From Microlunatus panaciterrae (GTDB lineage: Bacteria; Actinomycetota; Actinomycetes; Propionibacteriales; Propionibacteriaceae): a DNA stretch of 64,000 nucleotides. How positions within the stretch are numbered: position 1 is the stretch's first letter; the number at the start of each line of letters is the position of its first letter. The position numbers and the translations under genes are program-made. The stretch spans positions 2,480,001-2,544,000 of the forward strand of contig NZ_JAFBCF010000001.1 in NCBI RefSeq assembly GCF_016907535.1, read 5' to 3'. Shown here piece after piece: positions 41,709 to 50,202 of the stretch. The notes under the pieces were generated by a model. It did no database searches. It saw only the letters and a list, made by a program, of their open reading frames with translations, and was not told the DNA's origin.

Positions 41709-42920
41709 ATGTTGTTCATCGGTGACGACTGGGCTGAGGCCCATCACGACATTGAGATCGTGGACGACTCTGGGGGGTTGCTGGTGCGGCGGCGGTTGCC
41801 GGAAGGGCTGACCGGGATCAGTACCTTGCACGAGCTGGTCGGCGAGCATCTTGACCCGACCGGGGAGACCGGCCAGGTGCTGGTGGGGATCGAGACCGAG
41901 CGGGGTCCGTCGGTGCAGGCACTGCTCGCCGCGGGCTACCGGGTGTATGCGATCAACCCGCTGCAGGTGGCCCGGTATCGGGAGCGGCACTCCACCTCGG
42001 GGGCGAAGTCCGATCCGGCGGATGCGCATCTGCTGGCCGAGATCGTCCGGCTGGACCGGGCCCATCATCGCGAGGTCGCGGGGGATTCTGAGCTCGCCGA
42101 GCATGTCAAGGTCGCCGCGCGGGCGCATCAGACGATGATCTGGTCGCGGGTCCGGCAGGTGAATGCGCTGCGGTCGTTGTTGCGGGAGTACTACCCGTCG
42201 GCGCTGGCCGCGTTCGGCGCCGACCTCGCAGACCGTGACGCTCTGGCGGTGCTAGCCGCCGCCCCCAGCCCCGACCAGGGCCGAAGGCTGTCCCAGGCCC
42301 GGATCGAGACGCTGCTCCGCAAGGCGGGCCGGCAACGCAACATCGCCAGGACTGCGACGAAGATCAAGACCGCGCTCGGCAGCGAGCAGCTGGCTGCCCG
42401 ACCCAGTGTGGTCGGCGCCTACGCGGCGTCCGCGTCGGCGCTGGTGGCGGTGCTGAGTGTGATGGTCGCCCAGACCGAGGTGCTGGCCGGGCAGGTGGAG
42501 CAGGGTTTTGGCCAGCACCCGGACGTTGAGATCTACCGCAGCCAACCCGGCCTCGGTGCGATCCTCGGCGCCCGGGTGCTGGCCGAGTTCGGCGACGACC
42601 CCGCCCGCTACGCCGACGCGAAAGCCCGGAAGAACTACTCCGGTATATCCCCGATCACCAAAGCGTCCGGCACGAAACGGGTTGTGCTGGCCCGGTACGC
42701 CCGGAACCGCAGGCTCGGCGACGCGCTGTTCCGGCAGGCCTACAGCGCCCTGCGATCCTCACCCGGCGCCCGGGCCTACTACGACCAGCACCGTGCCCGC
42801 GGCGCCACCCACTACCAAGCTCTCCGGACCCTGGCGAACCGGCTCGTCGGCATCCTCCACGGCTGCCTAGCTGTGATGTCCAGGGAGGTTGTATCGCCGG
42901 GGATCGGTGAGCCTGCCTGA
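41709..42920 (+). CDS. IS110-family transposase
   Basis: A 403-aa DEDD transposase. The RuvC-like N-terminal half has D6/D7 (FIGDDWAE), E62 (GIETERG) and D102/D105 (KSDPADAHL). The C-terminal Transposase_20 domain contains QPGLGAILGARVLAEFGD and KNYSGISPITKASG with its conserved Ser. It looks full length. IS110 elements lack inverted repeats and move by recombination guided by a bridge RNA encoded in the non-coding end. The roughly 150-230 nt before the gene (41480-41708) is the place to look for it. Confidence 0.95.
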   Translation: MLFIGDDWAEAHHDIEIVDDSGGLLVRRRLPEGLTGISTLHELVGEHLDPTGETGQVLVGIETERGPSVQALLAAGYRVYAINPLQVARYRERHSTSGAKSDPADAHLLAEIVRLDRAHHREVAGDSELAEHVKVAARAHQTMIWSRVRQVNALRSLLREYYPSALAAFGADLADRDALAVLAAAPSPDQGRRLSQARIETLLRKAGRQRNIARTATKIKTALGSEQLAARPSVVGAYAASASALVAVLSVMVAQTEVLAGQVEQGFGQHPDVEIYRSQPGLGAILGARVLAEFGDDPARYADAKARKNYSGISPITKASGTKRVVLARYARNRRLGDALFRQAYSALRSSPGARAYYDQHRARGATHYQALRTLANRLVGILHGCLAVMSREVVSPGIGEPA

Positions 42921-42938
42921 CAGACGAAGGCCTCCGGT

Positions 42939-43977
42939 TGTGAAGTGGAGCTGTCTAGTTCACCGCTTCGCTGACCGGAGGCCCTCGTGTCCCACGCTAA
43001 CGCTGCCCTCACCCCCCGCGCCCGTTTACGGCTCGCCGAACTCGTCGTCGACCGCGGCTGGACCTTCGCCGCCGCTGCGAAGATGTTCATGGTCGCGCCT
43101 CGCACAGCGAAGAAGTGGGCCGACCGCTATCGGAGCGAAGGTGCTGCCGGGATGGTCGACCGCAGCTCGCGGCCACATTCGAGCCCGACAAAGACCACGC
43201 CGGACGTGGTCCGGCGGATCGTGCGGCTTCGGTGGCGGCACCGGCTCGGCCCGGTCCAGATCGCCGGCCGGCTTGGGATGCAGGCCTCCACCGTGCACGC
43301 CGTACTGGTGCGTTGTCGGATCAACCGGCTCTGCCATATCGACCGGGTCACAGGCGAGCCGCTGCGCCGATACGAACACCCACACCCCGGCTCGCTGATC
43401 CACGTCGACGTCACCAAGTTCGGCAACATTCCCGATGGTGGTGGATGGCGCTACCTCGGCAAGCAGCAAGGAGATCGCAACCGCGCTGCAACCGACACCC
43501 AGCGGCGAAGAGGCCCAGTGCGTGGCCCGCTGATCGGCACCGCATACGTGCATACCGTCATCGATGACCACTCCCGGATGGCCTACGCCGAGATCTGTGC
43601 CGACGAGAAGGCAGCGACGGCGATCGAGGTTCTCCATCGTGCCGCGGCATGGTTCACAGACCACGGTGTCACCGTCGAGCGTGTGCTGTCCGACAACGGA
43701 TCGGCCTACAGGTCCCACGCCTGGCGCGACGCCTGCGCCGAGCTTGGCATCACCCACAAGCGCACACGTCCCTACCGGCCGCAGACCAACGGAAAGATCG
43801 AGCGGTTCCACCGCACACTGGCCGACGGGTGGGCCTACGCCCGGTTCTATGAATCAACCGAGCAACGCAACACCGCCCTGCCCGGCTGGCTCCACTTCTA
43901 CAATCATCACCGAGCCCACTCCGCCATCGGAGGCAAGCCGCCAGTCACCCGGCTGACCAACCTCGCTGGACATCACA
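42939..43977 (+). mobile_element. IS481-family insertion sequence
   Basis: The left end begins TGTGAAGTGGAGC (42939) and the right end, read inward on the minus strand from 43977, begins TGTGATGTCCAGC. That is 10 of 13 matches and the TGTGA start typical of IS481 ends. One transposase gene fills the element. It lies 18 nt after the IS110 gene. Confidence 0.7.
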
Positions 43978-43982
43978 CCTAG
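42987..43982 (+). CDS. IS481-family DDE transposase
   Basis: A 331-aa transposase. The N-terminal HTH (RGWTFAAAAKMFMVAPRTAKKWADRY, about 23-48) is followed by the integrase core with D about 140 (LIHVDVTKFG), D about 235 (VLSDNGSAY) and E about 272 (TNGKIERFHRTL). It is complete and probably active. The stop codon extends 5 nt past the right inverted repeat, as often seen in this family. Confidence 0.95.
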   Translation: MSHANAALTPRARLRLAELVVDRGWTFAAAAKMFMVAPRTAKKWADRYRSEGAAGMVDRSSRPHSSPTKTTPDVVRRIVRLRWRHRLGPVQIAGRLGMQASTVHAVLVRCRINRLCHIDRVTGEPLRRYEHPHPGSLIHVDVTKFGNIPDGGGWRYLGKQQGDRNRAATDTQRRRGPVRGPLIGTAYVHTVIDDHSRMAYAEICADEKAATAIEVLHRAAAWFTDHGVTVERVLSDNGSAYRSHAWRDACAELGITHKRTRPYRPQTNGKIERFHRTLADGWAYARFYESTEQRNTALPGWLHFYNHHRAHSAIGGKPPVTRLTNLAGHHT

Positions 43983-44222
43983 CCAGCCACACCTGCTACG
44001 ACGAACACCACGCCTGGCACACCGACGCCGAACACGCCATCGCCGCCTGACGAGGAAGCCTCGCAGCCGCGGGATTCCTCCTGCCCAGCCAATCCCGCCG
44101 GAACGCAGCCGCGGTCAACCCGGCGCGAACTCGCCATGCCCGCAGAAAGCTTGACCGAAGCGAGCACCGGCACACAATCACACCCGAAGGAATCCCCCCT
44201 TGACTCATACGGTCGTGGTTGT
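43983..44222. other. Non-coding debris between IS481 and the small-gene fragment
   Basis: No recognisable intact gene. On the minus strand a frame (DNHDRMSQGGIPSGVIVC) continues from the VPDLRTDDGPRKL fragment if a 2-nt insertion near 44241 is ignored, consistent with decay after IS insertion. Confidence 0.35.
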
Positions 44223-44410
44223 CTAGCCAGACCGCCCGGAGAGCTTGCGTGGTCCGTCGTCCGTTCGTAGGTCCGGCACGGGCTCAGACGATTACCAGAG
44301 CGGCGACCACACGGCGGCCCAACGCGACGCACTCGATGGCGCCCATGCCGATGGCCACGATCACGATCGCCACCAGTGTGTTGAAGCCGGCGGATTCGCT
44401 CCCCCTTCAC
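44223..44410 (-). pseudogene. Remnants of two small AICE-type genes
   Basis: GTG 44279 starts VPDLRTDDGPRKLSGRSG and stops at 44223. The first 13 residues match the gene at 41337. Upstream on the same strand (44406-44284) a hydrophobic stretch NTLVAIVIVAIGMGAIECVA then LGRRVVAALVIV looks like a one-helix membrane protein without a start in frame. Both are probably decayed transfer or spread genes. Confidence 0.5.
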
Positions 44411-44508
44411 CCTTGACGACCGCCCCTACGACCCGGGTGGGCTGGAAATCGGGAAGGCCGAGCTATGGCCCGCCAGCGCGCAAAGGTCGCGGTCGCACGC
44501 CCGGCCTG

Positions 44509-45085
44509 TCAGTCGTCTCTGGCGCGGGCAGCGGACGCGGCCGCGAGAGCGGCGTCGCCGGCCGTGAGCCAGCCGATCCCGGCAAACCGCCACGACGCCA
44601 CCACCAGCGTCGAGTCGGCGTGCAGCTCGGCGAGGTCTGCGTCGTCCCCGACCCGGACCGGCTCACCGGTGTGCAGCTTGTTGAGGCGGGCCCGGACGTG
44701 ATGACGGCGGGCTGCCGCAACCGACCGAGCGTGGTGGAGTACCGGCGCGACTCCGACGCGAAGTGACCACGGAAGCCGAGCATTTCCGCCCACCGTGACC
44801 AGCCCTTGTACGGACCATCCGACCCGGTGAGCCCGGCGATCCCGGCCCGCAACGCTGTCTTCGACACCAGCCCTTGAGCCGGGCCAGGTGCGGGTTGCGG
44901 TGGTGCCCATCAGCCAGGTCGGCGGCGGCTTTGGTCGCGTACTTCGCCACATACGCCGCCACCGTCTCCGGATGCAGGTCCGCGCGACCGATGGCTTCCC
45001 GGTCCGCGTCACCATGCATCGGCCGAGCGTCGACCTGGCGACCGAACCGCAGCACCCGCGGCATGTCGTGCCGGTCGACCGGGGA
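44509..45085 (-). pseudogene. Decayed C-terminal part of a Rep gene
   Basis: Three frames are needed: RHDMPRVLRFGRQVDARP and VAAYVAKYATKAAADL (near 45080-44925), MLGFRGHFASESRRYSTTLG (near 44790), then ELHADSTLVVASWRFAGIGW to a stop at 44509. Each aligns with successive parts of the unit 1 Rep (FGQQLDVRP, GYLAKYATKSVDD, MLGFRGHFASKSHRYAITLG, DDDTTLIIGHWQYAGAGW). The N-terminal half is gone and joins a TPR-regulator remnant at about 45086. Confidence 0.75.
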
Positions 45086-45087
45086 GC

Positions 45088-45537
45088 ATGCTGCACCTAC
45101 GTACCGCCCTGGCGGCAGTTCGGCATCAAGATCGCTCGACAGCAACTGCACTCCTGGCCCAAGCCGAACACACGGCCAGCCGGCTCGGCCGTGACGCGAA
45201 CTACTGGCAGACCGCCTTCGGACCGCCCAACGTGCAGCTCCACCGCATTGCGGCCAGCCTGGACCTCGGTGACGTTGCCTGGGTAATCGAGCGCGGTCCC
45301 GAAATCGACCCGTCCAACCTTCCACCGGAACGGTGGGTTGCTCACCGAGTCGAGTGCCTCGCGCGTTCTCCTATGTCGCTCGCGACGATGAGGCTCTGAC
45401 CTTCCTGCTCGACGCCGAGCACCGCAGATCGTGCGCCACTCAGCGTCGGTGCACGACACCGTGAAGACCATGCACCGCCGCACAGCACCGGCACCCCGCT
45501 ACTCGGTCTCGCCGAGCGCGTCAGAGCCATTGCATGA
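45088..45537 (+). pseudogene. TPR-type regulator remnant with several frameshifts
   Basis: MLHLRTALAAVRHQD, LLAQAEHTASRLGRDANYWQ and FGPPNVQLHRIAASLDLGDV match the TPR C-terminus of Streptomyces-type XRE regulators. The body then shifts frame (SYVARDDEALTFLLDAEH, QIVRHSASVHDTVKTMHRR, TGTPLLGLAERVRAIA) and stops at 45535-45537, overlapping the flavoprotein ATG. The N-terminal HTH is absent. Confidence 0.65.
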
Positions 45538-46104
45538 CCGCTGTTGGTGTCGTCGCAGCATCGGCGGGCGGCGTAGAGAAGTTGCGCGAGGGATTGGTGC
45601 AACCGCTCCTTGACGACGGCCACCAGGTCGCCATCATCTTGACTCCGACGACCGCCATGTGGCTCGACCACATTGGCGAGCGACAGCGGCTGGCCGATAT
45701 CACCGGGCTTCCCGTGCGATCCGACCCACGGCTGCCAGGAGAGTCAAGCCCACACCCGAAGATCGACGTCTATGTGGGTGCACCGATGACAGCCAACTCC
45801 ACCGCCAAACTCGCGCTGGGCATAGCTGATAACCAGGCACTCGCCGCGCTTTGTGAGAACGTCGGAACGACGCCGATGATCATCTTCCCACGCATCAACC
45901 CTGCGCCACGCGCGTCAGCTGTCTGGTCTAGCCACATCGCCGGCTGCGATCTGTCGGCTCGAACTGATCTATGGCGACGACGTCTGGCCCCTTGCCGAGC
46001 TGCGAGCTGCAGGGCCGCGCGATCTTCCCTGGCCTGCGATCCTGACCGCGGTTAACGCCGCGGCCAGGCCCTCGGGCCGGGGCGCCATCCTGGGCCGTGA
46101 GTAG
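45534..46104 (+). pseudogene. Flavoprotein (HFCD-family) gene, frameshifted
   Basis: TAVGVVAASAGGVEKLREGL, ILTPTTAMWLD and VGAPMTANSTAKLALGIADN are typical of homo-oligomeric FMN-binding Cys decarboxylase-fold proteins that follow XRE/TPR regulators in actinomycetes. The frame breaks near 45950: the expected continuation LIYGDDVWPLAELRAAGPRD then LPWPAILTAVNAAARP is in another frame and ends at TAG 46102-46104. ATG overlaps the regulator stop. Confidence 0.7.
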
Positions 46105-46202
46105 TTTCTGTAGTCCGTCAAGCGCCTCGCTGCGCTCGGCGCGGCTGCGGTCCGTGTCCTCGCTCGCTGGCGCTCGCTGCGGGCCGGTCCTCGCTTTGCG
46201 CA

Positions 46203-46208
46203 TATACT
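46203..46208 (+). promoter_or_regulatory. Near-consensus -10 (TATACT) for the low-GC cassette
   Basis: TATACT ends 8 nt before ATG 46217, giving a leaderless start for the membrane-protein gene. The 46105-46202 stretch before it is GC-rich repeat sequence (GCCTCGCTGCGCTCGGC). Confidence 0.5.
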
Positions 46209-46216
46209 CAGCCGTC

Positions 46217-46890
46217 ATGAGCACAGATGCCGGCTTCTTCCAATATCCGGGCCAGGGCAGTTGCTTTTCGAGCTCGGTTCCATCTTTTGGGCCACACTCA
46301 TTGCTGCGGCTATCGTCTCTGTGCTCACGACGCTTGTAGTCGAATACGCCGCCAAGCCACATCTTGAGGCCCGCAAGGAACGCATACTTACGGAACACCG
46401 TGAGCGCCGCACCTTATCTCGCTCGATTGGCGAGCTCGCGTTCTGCTGCGGCCGAATCTCAGCGTTTTTCGATGAATCCATCCCAAAGCCAAAGAATGCG
46501 ACCGAGAGCGAGCTTGCAGAGAAACACATTAGGCGCCTCTCAGAAGAGGCCGTCAGGCTCATAGACGAGATCCGCCCGCTCATTCGTACGGCCGACTCGC
46601 AGACCGACGACCTCCTGCACGACACGTTGCCGGTGATCGGCGCCTTCGCGGAAGGATTGCCTCCTGCTATCCAACGCATTGGAATTGACCAAGTCTTAAC
46701 AAATCCCTGGGAACTTTTTGATGATGCTGGGTCCTCTCTCGACCAACTCGCCGAACTTGTAGAGCTGCCGCGATGGCGATTCCGACAGCGTGCGCAGATT
46801 GTCTCGTCAGTCCTCGGCATAGCTAAGAATGTGCAGATAATTCGCGATTCGGAACTCGGTCGTCCATCTCGACGCGATGCCGGCGAATGA
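46217..46890 (+). CDS. Membrane-anchored protein of unknown function (cassette gene 1)
   Basis: From TTG 46261 the frame encodes 209 aa: one N-terminal membrane helix (SIFWATLIAAAIVSVLTTLVV), a basic stretch (AKPHLEARKERIL) and a helical cytosolic domain of about 150 residues with no recognised family. A better-placed leaderless start is ATG 46217 (MSTDAGFFQYPGQG), but it is in another frame. One missing base near 46255 would join them as PGQGQLLFELGSIFW. Base composition is clearly AT-richer than the flanks. It is followed after 30 nt by a nuclease-like gene, suggesting a two-gene module. Confidence 0.6.
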
Positions 46891-46920
46891 CAAAAGCAGA
46901 CAGAAAGGAAATAGCCTAGA

Positions 46921-47823
46921 ATGCTCGATTTTAAGGAACTCGGTGCCAATGGACGCGCGTTCGAGCAGCTACTTCGTGAGCTAGCTTTGACGCTAGGACT
47001 AGATGTCGCATGGAGCGGTGTTGGCCCAGATGACGAACACGATTTGATAATCGAGGAACGTGGCGATGTTCTCTTTGGCGCCACAACGCGCCGCTGGCTC
47101 GTATCGGCGAAGGACTACTCCTCGGCCAATTCGGGGCAGGGACGGGCTGTCAGTAGTTCCGATGTAGCCGACAGCGGCGGGATACGAGACGCCCTTGATC
47201 ATCATGCGGCAGACGGTTTTCTACTTGCGTGCACAACGTATCCTTCATCAGCACTTGTTCGTCGCTTTGATTCGATCCGCGCGACTCGTCGGATACCGCT
47301 GCATACTTGGGACAGCGTGGCTATTGAGCGCCTTCTCGACACGCCTGCGGGTTGGGCGGTCCTGCAAAGATTCTTGCCCAACTCCGCAGATGCACTGGGC
47401 TGGCGAGTCTTTGCCACCGAAAGCCCCAACCGATACGTTGGGGTGACAAGAGGTATGTGGTTTCGCCTCACAGGAAGATACGGTGGGGCGGTTAAGGAGT
47501 TTCACCTAACTAGCGTCGCGAAGCGCATTGATTTCGCACTTGCTCGCACGCTCCCCGACGATCATCAGCTCAGGCTCCGAGGCGTCTTTTATGATGATAA
47601 GAATGGCAGTTTCACAAGCCATTGGGATTACCTCTGGCAGCATGAAGCTCCAAGCGTGGACGCGATTCAGAGAATGGTAGATTATCTAGGCGATGGTCAA
47701 GTCCGATTTAAGGATGGCCAGACGGATTGGGTGACTGTGGACGCCCGTCGGGTGTTTCGACAGTCAGATAACTATGACGCCGACAGTCCAAAATACTACG
47801 AGCAACTTCCGTCCTACTGGTGA
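46921..47823 (+). CDS. Mrr/PD-(D/E)XK-like restriction endonuclease (cassette gene 2)
   Basis: A 300-aa protein. The N-terminal 125 residues fit a restriction-endonuclease-like fold: GRAFEQLLRELALTLGLDVA (helix with E15), DDEHDLIIEE (acidic, D41), then the strand RRWLVSAKDYSSANSG carrying K64, followed by the helix and DGFLLACTTYPSSALVRRFD. The canonical Glu two residues before Lys is Ser62, a variant I recall from other Mrr-like proteins. The C-terminal half (about 140-300) is unrecognised. GAAAGG lies upstream of ATG. Together with the membrane protein it makes a plausible defence pair (inference). Confidence 0.65.
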   Translation: MLDFKELGANGRAFEQLLRELALTLGLDVAWSGVGPDDEHDLIIEERGDVLFGATTRRWLVSAKDYSSANSGQGRAVSSSDVADSGGIRDALDHHAADGFLLACTTYPSSALVRRFDSIRATRRIPLHTWDSVAIERLLDTPAGWAVLQRFLPNSADALGWRVFATESPNRYVGVTRGMWFRLTGRYGGAVKEFHLTSVAKRIDFALARTLPDDHQLRLRGVFYDDKNGSFTSHWDYLWQHEAPSVDAIQRMVDYLGDGQVRFKDGQTDWVTVDARRVFRQSDNYDADSPKYYEQLPSYW

Positions 47824-48163
47824 TTCTTTCACCATGGTCGCTGACCGCAGAGGGCTCAAAGAGACGCTGGGGTGAGACGCTGGGGTCCAGGCTGTTGCCG
47901 CCGAAACTGCCAGATCAACTGACAGTCACCGACTCACTCGATGACCGGTCTTGACCGGACCGTGATGGATACCCGCCAGGCGCAAAGACCCTACCGGCCC
48001 AGCAGAGCCAGGGTTCACACCGAAGCAGTCGCCCGACGCGACGTCGACAGCCAGACTACCAACCAGCCGGGCAATGATCGAGCCGACTCTTCACCCACGA
48101 CTACGCACATCCAGGCGAAAAACACCTAGCCAGCCCGGTTCGCCTGCGCTGACACGGAAGTGG
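47824..48163. other. Intergenic stretch with a tandem repeat
   Basis: GAGACGCTGGGGT occurs twice in tandem (47861-47873, 47874-47886). A 62-codon frame from ATG 47941 (MTGLDRTVMDTRQAQRPYRP) is open but has no recognisable family or clear ribosome-binding site. Nothing else is seen. Confidence 0.35.
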
Positions 48164-48841
48164 TCAATATTCGTACTCGTCCCTCATCCACCGCTCGTAC
48201 TCTTCTCGCATTCTGGCGTCCTCGTATACGGCCGTGCCGGCACCTTCGAAGAAGTGTGTTAGCCGAAGCATGGAGTCGTGGAAGGCCGCGAGGTCGATGT
48301 ATCGGATCTCACCAAGACTCGGTGTTTTATCGTCTTTGGTGGGATATCTAAACTCCTGGGCCGACTTGTCAGCATTGTGAAGCTGCATCAACATTTCTTC
48401 GACGTGATCCAAGTCAGCGATATCGTCAGGCCGGGCCTCCTCCAGCCTGGGTCGTACCTCTCGCCACAATTTGGCGAGGTCATGTGTATTCGGGGCTTTG
48501 ATCGCGTTGCGTTGATATCGCTGCAACTCCATCAGAAGACTCTTGAGCTGTAACTCCATATGGTGTCGCCAGCAGAGTCCGAAGGGAAAGACCAGCTGAT
48601 CCGAATCCGACCCAGTCTCCTTGATATGCTTGAACATCAATTCCGCGGCGAGGCGGAATCCTGAGATGTATCCATACTCTCGTATGTCGGGCGAGTGTTG
48701 CCATTGCAGGAAGGCGTAATACCTCTGCTCATTGCCGCCGGCCAGGATGTTAAGTCCTGCCACGGGCCAAAGGAAGTCGTCCTCGTCGTCCACAGCAGCA
48801 CCGTAGAACAGTCCGTCCCCGGTGCAGACACAGGCATGCAT
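48164..48841 (-). CDS. HEPN-like alpha-helical protein
   Basis: A 225-aa protein, probably soluble and helical. CWRHHMELQLKSLLMELQRY (about 90-109) with THDLAKLWREVRPRLEE (about 118-134) resembles HEPN-like or HEPN-adjacent families in defence islands, although no R-x4-6-H motif is certain. Base composition is AT-rich compared with neighbours, so it is probably acquired. ATG 48841 has no strong ribosome-binding site. It points toward the nuclease cassette but 340 nt separate them. Confidence 0.55.
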   Translation of the reverse strand: MHACVCTGDGLFYGAAVDDEDDFLWPVAGLNILAGGNEQRYYAFLQWQHSPDIREYGYISGFRLAAELMFKHIKETGSDSDQLVFPFGLCWRHHMELQLKSLLMELQRYQRNAIKAPNTHDLAKLWREVRPRLEEARPDDIADLDHVEEMLMQLHNADKSAQEFRYPTKDDKTPSLGEIRYIDLAAFHDSMLRLTHFFEGAGTAVYEDARMREEYERWMRDEYEY

Positions 48842-49142
48842 GCTTGCTGCTGTTCGGTTCGAGAGTGCTCATGCTTCTTCGTGCCTTGAGTGACAACGTG
48901 GTGACACAACCGCCAGCATCCGACGGATCACTACGCATACTCACGGACACGCTTTGGTGTGGACCGGTCCGGAGACACCGCCCCCGATCCCGATGACATG
49001 GAAGCGGCCAGCATGAAACGTGGTGCAGGGACGAGTCCAGGGACGAATGCTTGCCAGTGCTGCCATGAGGAACCGGCCGGTTCGAGCACCCCAACCGCGT
49101 GCGCGGAGAGAAGAGTCGTGACTGAACGGGCCTGGACAGGTC
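48842..49142. other. Non-coding flank of att site 3
   Basis: No convincing gene or structure seen between the HEPN-like gene and att site 3. Confidence 0.3.
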
Positions 49143-49182
49143 TCCGCCGGTTGTGGGTTCGAGTCCCACGGGGCCCACAAAA
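49143..49182 (+). repeat. att site 3 (outer boundary of the island)
   Basis: Copy of the 40-bp tRNA-Lys core with one substitution (CCGCC for CCGCG at position 6); the last 34 bases, GGTTGTGGGTTCGAGTCCCA to the CACAAAA end, are identical. Normal chromosomal gene density resumes after it. Confidence 0.9.
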
Positions 49183-49234
49183 CGCATCCGAGTGAATCGG
49201 TGCCTCGAAGAGCCGCCAGCCCTAGATTCGAGGC

Positions 49235-50161
49235 GTGAATCTTTCGGATCTCGGCACGCCGGTCGCGCCGATGGTCCGCGTCCACGGCGGGTTCGCCAAC
49301 CGGATGTACCGGCTCGACACCGACCAGGGATCGTTCGCGGTGAAGGAGTTGAGCCTCGTCGACCGCCGCTGGACCTACCACGTCGAGGACGTGTTCAGGT
49401 TCGAGCGGGCGGCCTTCGGTGCTGGCATTCCGATGCCCGAGCCGATCTCGGCGGATGACCACACGCTCGTTCATCGATGGGTCGAGGGAGAAAGGGTGCC
49501 CGAAGCGCCGGTGTCGGCGGAGTACGGGTTCGAGATCGGTGAAATCCTCGCGCGCATTCACGCGCTTGACGTCGCGTGGGCCCACGGGTCGATCGAGGAA
49601 CGGGCGTCACGGGACTGGCCCGAGCTCGCGGAGCGGGCGGCGACGACCGGACAGCCTTGGGCCGACGAACTCGCCTCCCAGGTCGAGACCTTCCTCGCGA
49701 TTGCCCATTTCGTCGACAGCTGCGAGCGACCAGGCCCCGTCGTACTGACCCACAAGGACATCCAACCGTGGAACTTGCTCGCTCGAGAGGGTCGGCCGGT
49801 GGTGCTCGACTGGGAGCTCTCGGGGATGCTCGACCTGTCCAGTGAGCTCGGCTCGACTGCGCTGAGCCTCGCGAAGGGACCCGGTTTCGACGACATTCAG
49901 CCCAGCATCTTCCGCTCGATCCTGGACGGCTACGTGGCAGGGGGCGGAGCGCTGCCGCCGTCGGGCCCAAGCTGGTTTGTGTTCATGATCGGCGGCTGGC
50001 TGGGGCACACGAGGTGGAACATCCTCCGCTGCCTCGCCGGTGTCGAGGTGAGCACCGGCCCTGACCTCGCGCTGTCGCACGATTCCGTCCGCGACGGTCT
50101 GCGCGGCCTGCCTGTCCTGTTCGGCCGACTTCCGGAACTCCAGGAGCTGCTCCTGCGCTAG
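49235..50161 (+). CDS. Aminoglycoside-phosphotransferase-family kinase
   Basis: A 308-aa APH/choline-kinase-fold protein. FAVKEL has the ATP-site Lys, LTHKDIQPWNLL is the catalytic loop (H-x-D-x4-N), and VVLDWELSG holds the metal Asp (DWE). The physiological substrate is unknown; resistance cannot be assumed. GTG 49235 follows TAGATT (49223-49228) by 6 nt with no Shine-Dalgarno, so it is leaderless. It is the first chromosomal gene after the island. Confidence 0.88.
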   Translation: MNLSDLGTPVAPMVRVHGGFANRMYRLDTDQGSFAVKELSLVDRRWTYHVEDVFRFERAAFGAGIPMPEPISADDHTLVHRWVEGERVPEAPVSAEYGFEIGEILARIHALDVAWAHGSIEERASRDWPELAERAATTGQPWADELASQVETFLAIAHFVDSCERPGPVVLTHKDIQPWNLLAREGRPVVLDWELSGMLDLSSELGSTALSLAKGPGFDDIQPSIFRSILDGYVAGGGALPPSGPSWFVFMIGGWLGHTRWNILRCLAGVEVSTGPDLALSHDSVRDGLRGLPVLFGRLPELQELLLR

Positions 50162-50202
50162 CGACCTGACCCCTGGGTGGGTGCGCGTGACGTGCGCTCC
50201 CA

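Larger units (their letters stand above)
39137..49182. mobile_element. Decayed second integrative unit (unit 2)
   Basis: Lies between att sites 2 and 3. It contains remnants of AICE genes (rep at 44509-45085, small transfer-type genes at 41179-41480 and 44223-44410, TPR regulators, Nudix), two insertion sequences, and the low-GC cassette at 46217-48841. No integrase was seen, so excision would need the integrase of unit 1. Confidence 0.7.

Noticed and set aside
43979-44410. Minus-strand frame of 143 codons after IS481
   Set aside because: It overlaps two other remnants in different frames, is low complexity, and begins in a region where the hydrophobic remnant is in another frame.
49235-50161. 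Calling the APH-fold genes antibiotic-resistance genes
   Set aside because: The catalytic loops show only the kinase fold; most such proteins have unknown natural substrates.
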